In this document: piece by piece, positions 8,328 to 17,556 of the stretch
Position numbering within the stretch: the stretch's first letter is position 1
Layout of the letters: each line of letters begins with the position of its first letter
NCBI RefSeq assembly: GCF_004362855.1
Contig: NZ_SNXW01000005.1
Location: 1-64,000, forward strand
DNA from: Aquabacterium commune
Lineage (GTDB): Bacteria > Pseudomonadota > Gammaproteobacteria > Burkholderiales > Burkholderiaceae_C
Direction of reading: 5' to 3'
Length of the DNA stretch: 64,000 nucleotides
Translations under genes and position numbers: made by a program
The notes under the pieces: model-generated
The model's input: the letters and a program-made list of their open reading frames with translations, nothing else
Told to the model about the DNA's origin: nothing
The model's database searches: none

Positions 8328-10805
8328 ATGCCGTCTGCCTTCTTCCACACCCGCCGCCTGCAGACACGCATCCTGGCGGTCTATCTCGGCCTGTTGCTGG
8401 TGGTGCAAGGCACGACCTACTGGGTCATCCACCAAGCCATCGACCGCAACGCGCGCCAGTCCGTGGCCGAGTCCCTGGGCAGCGGCGAGGCCTTGCTGCT
8501 GCGCCTGCTGCACCAGCAGCAAGACGCGCTGCAACAGGCCACCCGCGCCCTGGCCGAAGACGACAGCCTGCACACCGCCCTGACGCTGGCCCAGCCGGAA
8601 GGCATGCTCACGGCCTTGCGCAGCCACCGCGAAGCCGTGCGCGCCAGCGTGACCTTGCTGACCACCCCGGCCTTCGTGCCCTTGAGCCAGACCGAAGACA
8701 GCCCAGGCACCGCCCTGGCGATGGCTGCCCTGATGCCGGCGCTGCTGCAGCCTCAGGCCCCTGCCCAGACGCCGGCCGCACAGCCGCGTCAGGCGACCGC
8801 GCTGCGGGTGGTGCGCATCAACGGGCAGATCTACCAAGTGGCCGCGATGGCCGCGATGGCCGCCCCGACAACCGTCCCGCCCAACACCACCGCACCCGCA
8901 GCGTGGGTGCTCATGGCCACCCGCATCGACACCCGGCTGCTGCAGGAGCTGCACAGCCTCTCCGGCCTCGACCTGGCCCTGCTGACACCGCCTGAGGCCG
9001 GCAGCCGCTGGCAGGTGCTGGACGCCACCTTGCCCGCCGACAGCTGGCCGCGCCTGGCCCAGGCCTGGGAAAACGGCCCCCGCCGTGGCACCCTCTCCCA
9101 ACCCACCTTCCATGTCGGAGGCGACGAGTTCAGCGCCCGCGCCCTCGTCCTGCCCGACCTGCAAGGCCACGACGTGCTGCGCGCCGTGCTGATGCGCTCG
9201 GTGGACCAGGCCATCGCGCCCTACCGCGAGCTCAAGCTGACCCTGCTGGGCCTGTCGGCCCTGGGCGTGCTGGCCTTTGGCGTGGTCGGCATGCTCAGCG
9301 CCCGGCGCATCACGGCCCCGCTGCGCGAGCTCTCCAGCTCGGCGCGCCAGCTCGGCCGCGGCGAGTACGACTCCGAGGTCTCCAGCGACTTCGACGGCGA
9401 AATCGGCGAACTGGCCCAATCCTTCGAAACCATGCGCCAGACCATCCAGGCCCGCGAGGGCGAGCTGCGCCGCCTGGCCTGGCAAGACCCCCTCACCGAG
9501 CTGCCCAACCTGGAGCAGTTCCGCCGCGACCTGCGCCAGGCCGTAGGCCGCGCCAGCCAGCACGGCGTGCCCTGTGCGGTGCTGCTGCTCGACATGGACC
9601 GCTTCAAGCAAGTCAACGACCAGCTCGGCCACCGCTTCGGCGACCGCCTGCTGCGCGCCGTGGCCCAGCGCCTGCACGACGGCCTGCACGACGGCGCCCA
9701 CGGCAGCCAAACTCCCGTGCTGGCCCGCCTGAGCGGCGACGAGTTCGGCATCTTGCTGCCCGGTGCCGATGCGGCCGCGGCCTGGCCTGTGGCACAGCGC
9801 ATCCTGGCCGACTTCGAACGCCCGCTCGTCCTCGACGGCCACACCGTGGACCTCGGCGCCGGCATCGGCATCGCCGCCAGCCCCGCGCATGGGCTCGATG
9901 CCGACACCGTGCTCAGCCGCGCCGAGCTGGCCATGAACGCTGCCAAGCAGCGGCAGGCCGGTGCCGTGAGCTACCACCCGGGCCTGGACGCCACCGCCTC
10001 GGCCTCGCTGACCCTGCTGGGCGAGCTGCGCACCGCCGTGGACGACAGCCAGCTGCGCCTCTTCCTGCAACCCAAGGTGACGCTGGCCACCGGTCAGGTC
10101 GTCGGTGCCGAAGCCCTGGTGCGCTGGCAACACCCCGAGCGCGGCGTGCTCTCGCCCATCGGCTTCGTGCCCTTCGCCGAGCAAACCGGCTTCGTGCGCC
10201 TGCTCACGCGCTGGATGATCGACGAGGTCGCGCGCACCGCCCAGGCGCTGTCGCAACAAGGCCTGGCCATGAAGCTGGCCGTCAACCTGTCCACCCGCGA
10301 CCTGCTCGACCCCGAGCTGCCGCCACGCCTGGCCGACGCCATCGCGCGCCACCAGCTGGCGCCGGACAGCCTGGTGCTGGAGATCACCGAGAGCGCCATC
10401 ATGGACGACCCCGAGCGCGCCCTGCACACCCTGCAGCGCCTGCGCACCATGGGCGTGCGCCTGTCCATCGACGACTTCGGCACCGGCTACTCCTCGCTGA
10501 GCTACCTCAAGAGCCTGCCCGTGCAGGAGCTGAAGATGGACCGCTCCTTCGTGATGTCCATGGCCGCCGACGAGCACGATGCCAAGATCGTCCAGTCCAC
10601 CGTCGAGCTCGCGCACAGCCTGGGCCTGTCGGTCGTGGCCGAGGGCGTGGAAAACCTCGCCACCTGGGAGTTGCTGCAGGTGCTGGGCTGCGACGAGGCC
10701 CAGGGCCACCTGATCGCCAAACCCATGCCCGCCCGCCAGTTCGCGGCCTGGGTGATGGCCTGGCAACCGCCTCAGCCTGCCAACCTCGCCGCCAGTTCGG
10801 CGTAA
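8328..10805 (+). CDS. Membrane GGDEF-EAL protein (c-di-GMP phosphodiesterase/cyclase)
   Basis: An 825-residue signalling protein read from ATG 8328; the frame extends further upstream, but that part lacks coding character. An N-terminal membrane helix (about residues 14-36) and a second one near 305-325 flank a periplasmic sensor region. Then come HAMP, GGDEF (about 385-550) and EAL (about 570-815). The cyclase signature is SGDEF near residue 468, a one-residue variant, and no RxxD inhibitory site precedes it. The phosphodiesterase half looks intact: EAL at about 596, VNLS, LEITES, DDFGTGYSS, AEGVE and QGH are all present. The likely net role is c-di-GMP hydrolysis to pGpG at the inner membrane, with the GGDEF domain possibly regulatory. 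Its end overlaps the convergent thioredoxin-like gene by 34 bp. Confidence 0.92.
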   Translation: MPSAFFHTRRLQTRILAVYLGLLLVVQGTTYWVIHQAIDRNARQSVAESLGSGEALLLRLLHQQQDALQQATRALAEDDSLHTALTLAQPEGMLTALRSHREAVRASVTLLTTPAFVPLSQTEDSPGTALAMAALMPALLQPQAPAQTPAAQPRQATALRVVRINGQIYQVAAMAAMAAPTTVPPNTTAPAAWVLMATRIDTRLLQELHSLSGLDLALLTPPEAGSRWQVLDATLPADSWPRLAQAWENGPRRGTLSQPTFHVGGDEFSARALVLPDLQGHDVLRAVLMRSVDQAIAPYRELKLTLLGLSALGVLAFGVVGMLSARRITAPLRELSSSARQLGRGEYDSEVSSDFDGEIGELAQSFETMRQTIQAREGELRRLAWQDPLTELPNLEQFRRDLRQAVGRASQHGVPCAVLLLDMDRFKQVNDQLGHRFGDRLLRAVAQRLHDGLHDGAHGSQTPVLARLSGDEFGILLPGADAAAAWPVAQRILADFERPLVLDGHTVDLGAGIGIAASPAHGLDADTVLSRAELAMNAAKQRQAGAVSYHPGLDATASASLTLLGELRTAVDDSQLRLFLQPKVTLATGQVVGAEALVRWQHPERGVLSPIGFVPFAEQTGFVRLLTRWMIDEVARTAQALSQQGLAMKLAVNLSTRDLLDPELPPRLADAIARHQLAPDSLVLEITESAIMDDPERALHTLQRLRTMGVRLSIDDFGTGYSSLSYLKSLPVQELKMDRSFVMSMAADEHDAKIVQSTVELAHSLGLSVVAEGVENLATWELLQVLGCDEAQGHLIAKPMPARQFAAWVMAWQPPQPANLAASSA

Positions 10806-11224
10806 GCCTGGGCCTGGTCGGCCGGCAAGTTCGCGGGGCCCGCGGGCATGGTCCGGCCGGGCGCTGCGGCCACGGCCTGCAATTGCGCCTCCAGCACCTC
10901 CACCAGGCGCTGCGCGTCGCCCAGGCGCGGCAGCACCGGGCCGGCGAACAACACGCGCCCGCGGTGGGCCAGCACCAGCGTGGGGAAGGTCTCGACGTCG
11001 ATGTCACCGGCCAGGTCGGCCTCGTCTTCGATGTCGATCCAGCGGTAGCGGTGACCGGGCAGCGCGCTTTGCAGCGCCGCGAACGTGGCCTCGTAGTCGC
11101 GGCAGGTGCCACACCAGGCGGCGCACAGGCAGACGATGTCGAGCACGGGCTCGACCACAGGCGCGGGGACGGCAGGAAGTGCGGCAGCAGGTGCGCTGGA
11201 AGGCAGGTCGTCGGTGTCCGGCAT
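10772..11224 (-). CDS. Thioredoxin-fold protein
   Basis: The 150-residue protein starts at ATG 11224 (MPDTDDLPSS). A Pro/Ala-rich N-terminal spacer is followed by a thioredoxin fold with the redox motif C38-G-T-C41 in AAWCGTCRDY and the conserved cis-Pro region (ETFPTLVL). CGTC differs from the CGPC of classical thioredoxin. There is no clear signal peptide, so it probably works in the cytoplasm as a thiol-disulfide oxidoreductase or reductant donor. It is convergent with the GGDEF-EAL gene, overlapping by 34 bp at the 3' ends. Long upstream extensions of this frame are shadows of PA2779/PA2778. Confidence 0.88.
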   Translation of the reverse strand: MPDTDDLPSSAPAAALPAVPAPVVEPVLDIVCLCAAWCGTCRDYEATFAALQSALPGHRYRWIDIEDEADLAGDIDVETFPTLVLAHRGRVLFAGPVLPRLGDAQRLVEVLEAQLQAVAAAPGRTMPAGPANLPADQAQAYAELAARLAG

Positions 11225-11380
11225 GGCGCCATTTTGCGCGAAACGCCGTGTCGGCTGTGTCTCGCCGTTCGCCTCACCTAGCGCGTCACCATTCGTTACG
11301 GCTGCATCGCCGCCATTGCCCTGCCGACCGCGCTGTGCCAGTATCCTTTGACGACACCCCCTCATCCCAAGGAAGTACCC

Positions 11381-11806
11381 ATGCGCCTGAACCGCCAAGC
11401 CACCATCTGGCTGACCGCCATCGCCCTGAGCCACACCGCCGGCCTGCAAGCCGCCCACGCCGGCATGGTCGCAACCGATGCCGTCGCCGCCCAGGCCCTG
11501 GTGTCCGAAGCCCAGGCCCAGGACCGCGCCGACGCCTCGGTGAGCCGCGCTTCCGTGCTGGCCACCCTGAGCCGCGCCGACGTGGCCGAGGCCCTGCGCG
11601 CCAAGGGCGTGGACATGGACGCCGCCCGCGCCCGCGTGGACGCCCTGTCCGACACCGAAGTCGTGGCCCTGGCCGACCAGATCGACCGCGCCCCCGCCGG
11701 TGCCTCCGATTTCATCGGCGTCGTCGTGTTCATCTTCCTGCTGCTCTTGCTGACCGACATCCTCGGCTTCACCAAGGTCTTCCCCTTCACCCGTTCCATC
11801 CGCTGA
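11381..11806 (+). CDS. PA2779-family membrane protein
   Basis: The 141-residue protein has a signal peptide (residues 1-28, ending AAHA) and a helical middle part. A strongly hydrophobic segment near the C-terminus (IGVVVFIFLLLLLTDILG) is followed by a short basic tail. This matches the PA2779 family of small exported membrane-anchored proteins. The start is ATG 11381, with AAGGAAG upstream at suitable spacing. The next gene begins 5 bp after the stop and belongs to the partner family PA2778, so the two are surely co-transcribed. The biochemical function of the family is not known to me; a role as anchor or partner of the PA2778 peptidase is inferred from their fixed pairing. Confidence 0.85.
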   Translation: MRLNRQATIWLTAIALSHTAGLQAAHAGMVATDAVAAQALVSEAQAQDRADASVSRASVLATLSRADVAEALRAKGVDMDAARARVDALSDTEVVALADQIDRAPAGASDFIGVVVFIFLLLLLTDILGFTKVFPFTRSIR

Positions 11807-11811
11807 GCGGC

Positions 11812-12843
11812 GTGGCCAGCCTGGGCCCACGCCGGTGGGCCAGGTGGGAGGCCAGGTGGAAGGCCAGTCGGGGGGCCACGCTGGCCGCCGTCCTGGCCCT
11901 CGCCGGCATGGGCACGGGCCTGAGCGGCTGCGCCACCTGGTTGGACGCCGGCACGGCGCAAACCCAGCAGTTGCTGGCCGCACCGCCGGCCGGCTTGCCC
12001 AGGCGCGTGTTGCTGGACGCCACGCCCTTCCACCCACAAACCGAGCTGCAATGCGGCCCAGCGGCCCTGGCCACGCTGCTGGGCGCGGCAGGGCGCCCCG
12101 TCACGCCTGAGGCGCTGACGCCCGAGGTCTTCGTGCCCGGACGCGGCGGCAGCCTGCAGATCGAGATGCTGGGCGCCGCGCGCCGCCACGACGCCGTCAG
12201 CACCGTGCTGCCCCCGCGCCTGGACGCGCTGCTGCAGGAGGTCGCGGCCGGCCACCCGGTCGGCGTGATGCTCAACCTCGGCCTGTCGGTGGTGCCGCTG
12301 TGGCACTTCGCCGTGCTCGTGGGCTTCGACCTCGACCGCGAAGAGCTGCTGTTGCGCTCCGGCGAGACCCGCGAATTGCACCTGCCCCTGCGCACCTTCG
12401 AGCGCACCTGGGCGCGCTCCCAGCACTGGGCCTTCGTGGCCCTGCCGCCCGAGGCCGTGCCCGCCACCGCCAGCCTGGCGACCGTGCGCGAGGGCCGCAT
12501 CGGCTTCGAACGCGCGGCGCCCCCGGCCCGCGCCGTGGCGGCCTGGCAAAGCGCCTGGCAACGCTGGCCCAACGACGTCGTCATCGGCATGGGCCTGGGC
12601 AACAGCCAGGTGGCCGCCGGCGACGCCCCTGCCGCGCTGCGCACTTTCGCGCAGTTGGCCGAGGCCACCGACAATGCCGCCGCCTGGAACAACCTGGCCA
12701 GCCTGCGCCTGCGCACCGGCGACCTGCCCGGCGCACGCCAGGCCGCGCGCCAGGCCGTGCTGCGCGCCAGCGCGGCCGAACCTGCGATGCTGCCTGCCGC
12801 GCAAGCCACCCAAGCCGAAGTGGCCGCGGCACACGCACGCTGA
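11812..12843 (+). CDS. PA2778-family C39-like cysteine peptidase lipoprotein with TPR tail
   Basis: From GTG 11812 (5 bp after PA2779) the 343-residue protein has a basic N-terminus, a hydrophobic stretch and the lipobox LSGC (Cys40), so it is probably an outer-membrane lipoprotein. ATG 11908 would remove the signal and is rejected. A papain-like C39-type domain follows: catalytic Cys81 in LQCGPAA and His165 in LWHFAVL. C39 domains cleave after double-glycine leaders, but this subfamily is free-standing and lacks an ABC transporter. The C-terminal third (about 240-330) is tetratricopeptide-like (AAWNNLASLRLRTGDLPGA), suited to binding another protein. The substrate is unknown. Confidence 0.88.
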   Translation: MASLGPRRWARWEARWKASRGATLAAVLALAGMGTGLSGCATWLDAGTAQTQQLLAAPPAGLPRRVLLDATPFHPQTELQCGPAALATLLGAAGRPVTPEALTPEVFVPGRGGSLQIEMLGAARRHDAVSTVLPPRLDALLQEVAAGHPVGVMLNLGLSVVPLWHFAVLVGFDLDREELLLRSGETRELHLPLRTFERTWARSQHWAFVALPPEAVPATASLATVREGRIGFERAAPPARAVAAWQSAWQRWPNDVVIGMGLGNSQVAAGDAPAALRTFAQLAEATDNAAAWNNLASLRLRTGDLPGARQAARQAVLRASAAEPAMLPAAQATQAEVAAAHAR

Positions 12844-12915
12844 ACGCCGGGCATGCCCCACAATAGCGCCCCGACAGCGCCCTGTGGCGCAACAAGACGC
12901 TAACAGGAGCACGCC

Positions 12916-13533
12916 ATGCCGGTCATCGTGGTCGCCAATCCCAAAGGCGGCGTGGGCAAATCCACGCTGTCCAGCAACATCGCAGGCTACTTCGCCCGCC
13001 AGGGCCACGCCGTCATGCTCGGCGACGTGGACCGCCAGCAGTCCTCGCGCCTTTGGCTGCAGCTGCGTGACGCCAGCCTGCCGCGCATCCAGAGCTGGGA
13101 CATCACCGAAGACCAGATCGCCCGGCCCCCAAAGGGCACCACGCACGTCGTGCTGGACACGCCCGCCGGCCTGCACGGCAAGGGCCTGGACGCGGTCATG
13201 AAGCTGGCCGACAAGGTCATCGTGCCGCTGCAAGCCAGCGTCTTCGACATCTACGCCACGCAGGATTTCGTGCGCGCACTCGCCAAGAAAAAGCGCAGCG
13301 AAGGCACCCAGCTGGCCGTGGTCGGCAACCGCATCAAGGACCACACCAAGGCCACCGAGCACTTGAAGGAATTCCTGCAGACGCTGGACATCCCCCTGCT
13401 CACCCTGCTGCGCGACACCCAGAACTACGCCCACCTCGCCGCCCACGGCCTGAGCCTGTGGGACGTGCCCGCCAACCGCGTCGAGAAAGACCTCGGTCAG
13501 TGGCAACCGGTGCTGGACTGGATGAACGCCTGA
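12916..13533 (+). CDS. ParA/MinD-family ATPase
   Basis: A 205-residue deviant-Walker ATPase: KGGVGKS at residues 10-16 carries the signature lysine. A GDVD motif and the LDTPAG switch region follow. Family members position plasmids, chromosomes or large protein complexes through ATP-dependent dimerisation on DNA or membrane. There is no parB, parS or flagellar/pilus gene next to it, so it belongs to the orphan ParA group; a role in chromosome segregation is not implied. An AGGAG ribosome binding site precedes ATG 12916. It stands alone between PA2778 and the convergent amidotransferase-type gene. Confidence 0.9.
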   Translation: MPVIVVANPKGGVGKSTLSSNIAGYFARQGHAVMLGDVDRQQSSRLWLQLRDASLPRIQSWDITEDQIARPPKGTTHVVLDTPAGLHGKGLDAVMKLADKVIVPLQASVFDIYATQDFVRALAKKKRSEGTQLAVVGNRIKDHTKATEHLKEFLQTLDIPLLTLLRDTQNYAHLAAHGLSLWDVPANRVEKDLGQWQPVLDWMNA

Positions 13534-13569
13534 GGCGTTTGCAGGGCCAGTCGCCGCCCGCGATCCCGC

Positions 13570-14373
13570 TCAAGCTGGCGCGGCCAGTCCCAAACGGATG
13601 GCCTGGTGCGCGCGACACGCCTGGCCAAAGGCCTCGAAGATGCGCAAGGACACCGGGTTGGACGCCGCCAGCCATTCCGGGTGCCACTGCAGGCAGAGGT
13701 TGAAGCCTCCACCCGGCTTGCTGAAAGCCTCGACCACGCCATCCGGCGCACGTGCCTCGACGTGCAGGCCCGGCGCCAGGCGCTTGACGCCCTGCCCATG
13801 CAGGCTGTTGACCATCACCTCGTCGCCCTGGCGCACGTCCAGGCCACGCAAGATGGGGTCGAGCACCCCGCCGGGCTGGATCGCCACCGCGTGCGCCAAG
13901 CCGTACTCCTGCTCGACGGGCAAGGCCTCGTCGGCGCGGTGGTCCATGTGCCCCGGCTGCCCCTGCACCGCCTGGTGCAGCGAACCGCCCAGCGCCACAT
14001 TGACCTCCTGCAGCCCCCGGCAGATGCCCAGCAGCGGGATGCCACGTTCGACGACCGCCCGGATCAGCGGCAGCGTCCAGGCGTCGCGCACCGGGTCGAG
14101 GGGCAAGCGCTCATCGAGCACGTCCTCGTCAAAGTGGCGGGGGTGGACATTCGACGGCGACCCCGTCAGCAAGACCCCATCCACCACGGACAGCAGCGCC
14201 GACAACTCCGCCTCCGACGCGCCCGGCACCATCAAGGGCACCGCACCCGCCAGCCGGATGGCATCGACGTACTTCTGCCCCACCACGTGGAAGGGGTGAC
14301 GACCCAAAACCCTCTGGCAAGAGGGCACCAGCACCAACGGTGCTTGAACAAACTGAGCAGATTGAGAACCCAT
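13570..14373 (-). CDS. Gamma-glutamyl-gamma-aminobutyrate hydrolase family protein (peptidase C26)
   Basis: The 267-residue protein has the class I glutamine amidotransferase triad: nucleophile Cys in LGICRGLQE (about residue 118) and His-Glu in QWHPEW (about residue 230). TGSPSNVHPRHF near residue 72 is typical of PuuD-like enzymes. PuuD hydrolyses gamma-glutamyl-GABA in putrescine breakdown. The other puu genes are absent here, so the substrate may differ. It is convergent with parA (36 bp apart) and divergent from vgrG, with about 225 bp of shared upstream DNA in which I see no clear box. Confidence 0.9.
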   Translation of the reverse strand: MGSQSAQFVQAPLVLVPSCQRVLGRHPFHVVGQKYVDAIRLAGAVPLMVPGASEAELSALLSVVDGVLLTGSPSNVHPRHFDEDVLDERLPLDPVRDAWTLPLIRAVVERGIPLLGICRGLQEVNVALGGSLHQAVQGQPGHMDHRADEALPVEQEYGLAHAVAIQPGGVLDPILRGLDVRQGDEVMVNSLHGQGVKRLAPGLHVEARAPDGVVEAFSKPGGGFNLCLQWHPEWLAASNPVSLRIFEAFGQACRAHQAIRLGLAAPA

Positions 14374-14598
14374 GGCACCTCGCTATGCAACGAGTGTGCC
14401 AAAGCCTCCCCCCCTGTCAACCGACGGACGCAAAGAAGGCCCATTCGCCTGGCTCACAAATGCTTGCACTTTGGTGGGGCGATCGAGACCCCCATGCGGG
14501 GGAACTGCGCGCCCGCAGGCCTGCTTTTGCGCTAATTTCCGGGGTTCTACGGCCGGTGGCGCCTGACCCCGGCCGAGCACACACCCTGGGACGGACGC

Positions 14599-17526
14599 AT
14601 GACCGATCTTTCCGGCATCCAGCACGCGCTGGACGATGCCTCGCACAGCCTCGCCGAACTGGCAGATCGGGCCGGCCAGGGGCTGGGCGGCCTCAGCCAG
14701 CACACCCGCCTGCTGCGCCTGCACACCGCGCTGGGCCCCAACGTCTTGCTGGCCGAGCGCGCCACCATCCATGAAGGCATGGTGCCCAACGCCGACGCGC
14801 ACCTGCAAGCCGCCTGCCACATCGAGGTGCTGGCCCTCAGCACCCGCCACGACCTCGCCCCCACCGAGCTGCTGGGCCAGGCCGCGCTGCTGGAGCTGCA
14901 AACCACGCGAGACTGGCGCCCCTTCCACGGCCACATCAGCCACGTCGCCTGCCTGGGCGCCGATGGCGGCTTCACGCGCTGGCGCCTGCACATCGCCCCC
15001 TGGCTGCACTGGCTCGGCCACCGCAGCGACGCCTGGGTCTTCCAGGACATGGACGTGCTCGACATCACCGAGGCCGTGTTCGCCGACCACCCAGCCCAGC
15101 AACCCGCCTGGCGCATCGACGTGGCCGACCGCAGCGCCTTGCCGCGGCGCTCGCTGTGCACGCAGTTCCACGAAACCGACCTCGCCTTCCTCTCGCGCCT
15201 GTGGGCCGAAGAAGGCCTGTTCGCCTGGTTCGAGCACAGCGGCGAGGCCGGCGGCAGCCACACCCTCGTCATCGCCGACCACGCGCAGGCCTTCGCCCCC
15301 AACGCGCAGCCCCAGGTGCGCTACACCCAGGCCAGCGCCACGCTCAAAGAAGACAGCCTCATGCACTGGGGCGGCGTGCGACGCCTCGGCCTCACGGCGC
15401 TGCACACCGCCAGCTGGGACCACCGCCAGGTGCGCACGCACAGCGCCAGCGCCCAAGTGGACGCGGCCCATGGCCAGGCGCACACCCTCACCTTCACGGA
15501 CCACCCCGGGGCCTACGCCCATGCCTCGCCCGTCCACGCACAGCGTCACGCCCGCCTGCGGCTCGAAGCGCTGGAGGCCGAGCGCAAGCAGTTCGAAGGC
15601 ACGGGCACGGTGCGCACCCTGGCGCCGGGCACCACCTTCTCGCTGCGCGACCACCCCGACCACAGCGGCATCGATGGCGACGACGATTTCACCGTGCTGC
15701 GCGTGACCCACACCGCGCGCAACAACCTCGCGGCCGATGCCACCGCATCGCCGACCCAGGCCGCAAGCCTGAGCGCAGGCACGGACCGCCTGGCCAACGA
15801 CAGCACCGAGCCGCTCTACCAGGGCCACGTGCTGGCGCAACGCCGCCAGGTGCCCGTGCGCCTGCGACACGCCCCCGCGAAACCGCGCGTTCAGGGCAGC
15901 CAGACGGCCATCGTCGTCGGCCTGAACGGCCCCGTCCACACCGACCGCGACGGCCGCATCCAGGTGCAATTCCATTGGCAGCGCGGCACGCGCAGCAGCC
16001 ACCGCCTCGACCACCCCACCCCAACGGCCGACAACTGCAACGCGCCGGCCTCCGAAGCATCTGGCACCTGGGTGCGCGTGGCCCAGGCCTGGGCCGGCGC
16101 CAACTGGGGCGGCGTGTTCATCCCCCGCCTCGGCCAGGAGGTGGTCGTGGCCTTCCTCGACGGCGACATCGACCGCCCCGTGGTGCTCGGCGCGGCCTAC
16201 AACGGCCAAGGTCAGGCCGACGCCCAGGGCAACAGCGTGTCTGCCGGCGCCGCCACGGCCACGGGCAACGCCCCGGCCTGGTTCCCGGGTACCGCACGCC
16301 AAGGCGAGTTGGAAGGCCATGCCCACACCGCCACCCTGAGTGGCCTGCGCACGCAAAGCCTGGACGCGTCCCAATCTGGCGGCGGCGCCCACAACCAGCT
16401 GGTGATGGACGACACCGCCGCCCAAGGCCGCGTGATGCTGCACACCACCCAGGCACAGAGCTGGCTGCAGATGGGCCACCTGCTGCAACAAGATGGCAAC
16501 CAGCGCTTGGCGCCGCGCGGCATCGGCCTGGAGCTGCACACGCAGGCGCAGGCGGCATTGCGCGCCGGCAGCGGCCTGCACCTGAGCACCCACGCGCGCC
16601 CGGGCGGCACCACCGCGCAGGCCCAGCCGACAGACACCCGTGAAGCACGCACACAGCTGCAAGCGCACGCGGAGCTGCTGCAAGCCCTGCACACCAACGC
16701 CCAGGCCCAACGCGCCCAACTGCCGCGCGAAGCCGCGCCTGCGCAACTGCCGGCACAGCAAGCCTTGCAAGCCACCCTGGCCAGCCTGGGCGCCACCGCC
16801 AGCTCCGAGCACGGCAACATCCCCACCACCGGGCGCCCCGACATCGTGCTGAGCGCCGCCGCCGACGTCCACAGCGCCACGCCCGCCCACACCGTGATCG
16901 CCGCAGGCCAGCACCTCACCGTCACCACCGAGCAAGACACCCATCTGCTCGCACAGCGCCACCAGGCCTGGGCCGTCAAAGGCGGCATCGGCCTGTTCAC
17001 ACACGGCCAAGCCACCGACACCCAAGCATCCGGCCAACACCCCGTGACCGACACCGGCATCCGCCTGCACGCCGCCAGCGGCAACGTCAGCGTGCAAGCC
17101 CAAAGCGCCACGCTGAACCTCACCGCCAAGCAGGCCGTGGACCTGCAAAGCACCCAGGCCAGCGTGCACATCAGCGCGCCCCAGCGCATCGTGCTCAATG
17201 GCGCCGGCAGCTATTTGCTGATCGACGGCGGCAACATCGAACTGGGCACGAGCGGGCCGGCTCTGTTCAAGGCGGCGGCCAAGGAGTTGGCGGGAGGGAG
17301 CAGCGCTTCGGGGCAGGGGCCTTCGTTGAACAAGGCACAAGACTTGTTCGATGAGCAGTTCGTGCTGCAAGACCAAGACACCGGCATGGCGCTAGCTGGC
17401 GCCCCCTACAGGATCGAAAACGGCAAGGGCGAGGTTGTGGGCACCGGCATCACCGATGTCAAAGGACGCACCAGCCGGATCACCTCGTCCAGGGCAGAAA
17501 CACTGAAGGTGTTCTGGGGACATTGA
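14599..17526 (+). CDS. vgrG: Type VI secretion tip protein VgrG
   Basis: VgrG trimers form the spike of the type VI secretion needle and carry effectors. The 975-residue protein has the gp27-like N-terminal part (about 10-430), a gp5-type OB-fold (about 437-540, with HTDRDGRIQVQFHW and WVRVAQAWAGANWGGVFIPR) and the repeat-rich DUF2345 beta-helix (about 740-890). A C-terminal extension (about 911-975, DQDTGMALAGAPYRIENG) resembles transthyretin-like effector adaptors. The cargo gene follows 30 bp downstream, and a lipoprotein converges on it. No tss structural genes are in the window, so this is an orphan vgrG island. DNA in the last 200 bp becomes less GC-rich, matching the cargo gene and suggesting a recombination boundary. 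Confidence 0.96.
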   Translation: MTDLSGIQHALDDASHSLAELADRAGQGLGGLSQHTRLLRLHTALGPNVLLAERATIHEGMVPNADAHLQAACHIEVLALSTRHDLAPTELLGQAALLELQTTRDWRPFHGHISHVACLGADGGFTRWRLHIAPWLHWLGHRSDAWVFQDMDVLDITEAVFADHPAQQPAWRIDVADRSALPRRSLCTQFHETDLAFLSRLWAEEGLFAWFEHSGEAGGSHTLVIADHAQAFAPNAQPQVRYTQASATLKEDSLMHWGGVRRLGLTALHTASWDHRQVRTHSASAQVDAAHGQAHTLTFTDHPGAYAHASPVHAQRHARLRLEALEAERKQFEGTGTVRTLAPGTTFSLRDHPDHSGIDGDDDFTVLRVTHTARNNLAADATASPTQAASLSAGTDRLANDSTEPLYQGHVLAQRRQVPVRLRHAPAKPRVQGSQTAIVVGLNGPVHTDRDGRIQVQFHWQRGTRSSHRLDHPTPTADNCNAPASEASGTWVRVAQAWAGANWGGVFIPRLGQEVVVAFLDGDIDRPVVLGAAYNGQGQADAQGNSVSAGAATATGNAPAWFPGTARQGELEGHAHTATLSGLRTQSLDASQSGGGAHNQLVMDDTAAQGRVMLHTTQAQSWLQMGHLLQQDGNQRLAPRGIGLELHTQAQAALRAGSGLHLSTHARPGGTTAQAQPTDTREARTQLQAHAELLQALHTNAQAQRAQLPREAAPAQLPAQQALQATLASLGATASSEHGNIPTTGRPDIVLSAAADVHSATPAHTVIAAGQHLTVTTEQDTHLLAQRHQAWAVKGGIGLFTHGQATDTQASGQHPVTDTGIRLHAASGNVSVQAQSATLNLTAKQAVDLQSTQASVHISAPQRIVLNGAGSYLLIDGGNIELGTSGPALFKAAAKELAGGSSASGQGPSLNKAQDLFDEQFVLQDQDTGMALAGAPYRIENGKGEVVGTGITDVKGRTSRITSSRAETLKVFWGH

Positions 17527-17556
17527 CCTTCAGGCGACAACTCACTGATCAAGACC

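Noticed and set aside
8277..10766. 829-residue open frame antisense to the GGDEF-EAL gene
   Set aside because: It is a shadow of a gene with clear GGDEF and EAL motifs.
11362..13506. 714-residue minus-strand frame over PA2779, PA2778 and parA
   Set aside because: It covers three identified genes and has antisense-like composition.
12916..13533. Chromosome or plasmid partition locus
   Set aside because: The ParA-type ATPase has no parB or parS-like repeats next to it.
14383..17376. 997-residue open frame antisense to vgrG
   Set aside because: Its His/Gly/Ala/Val-rich, low-complexity composition is typical of frames opposite GC-rich genes, while the plus strand encodes a complete VgrG.
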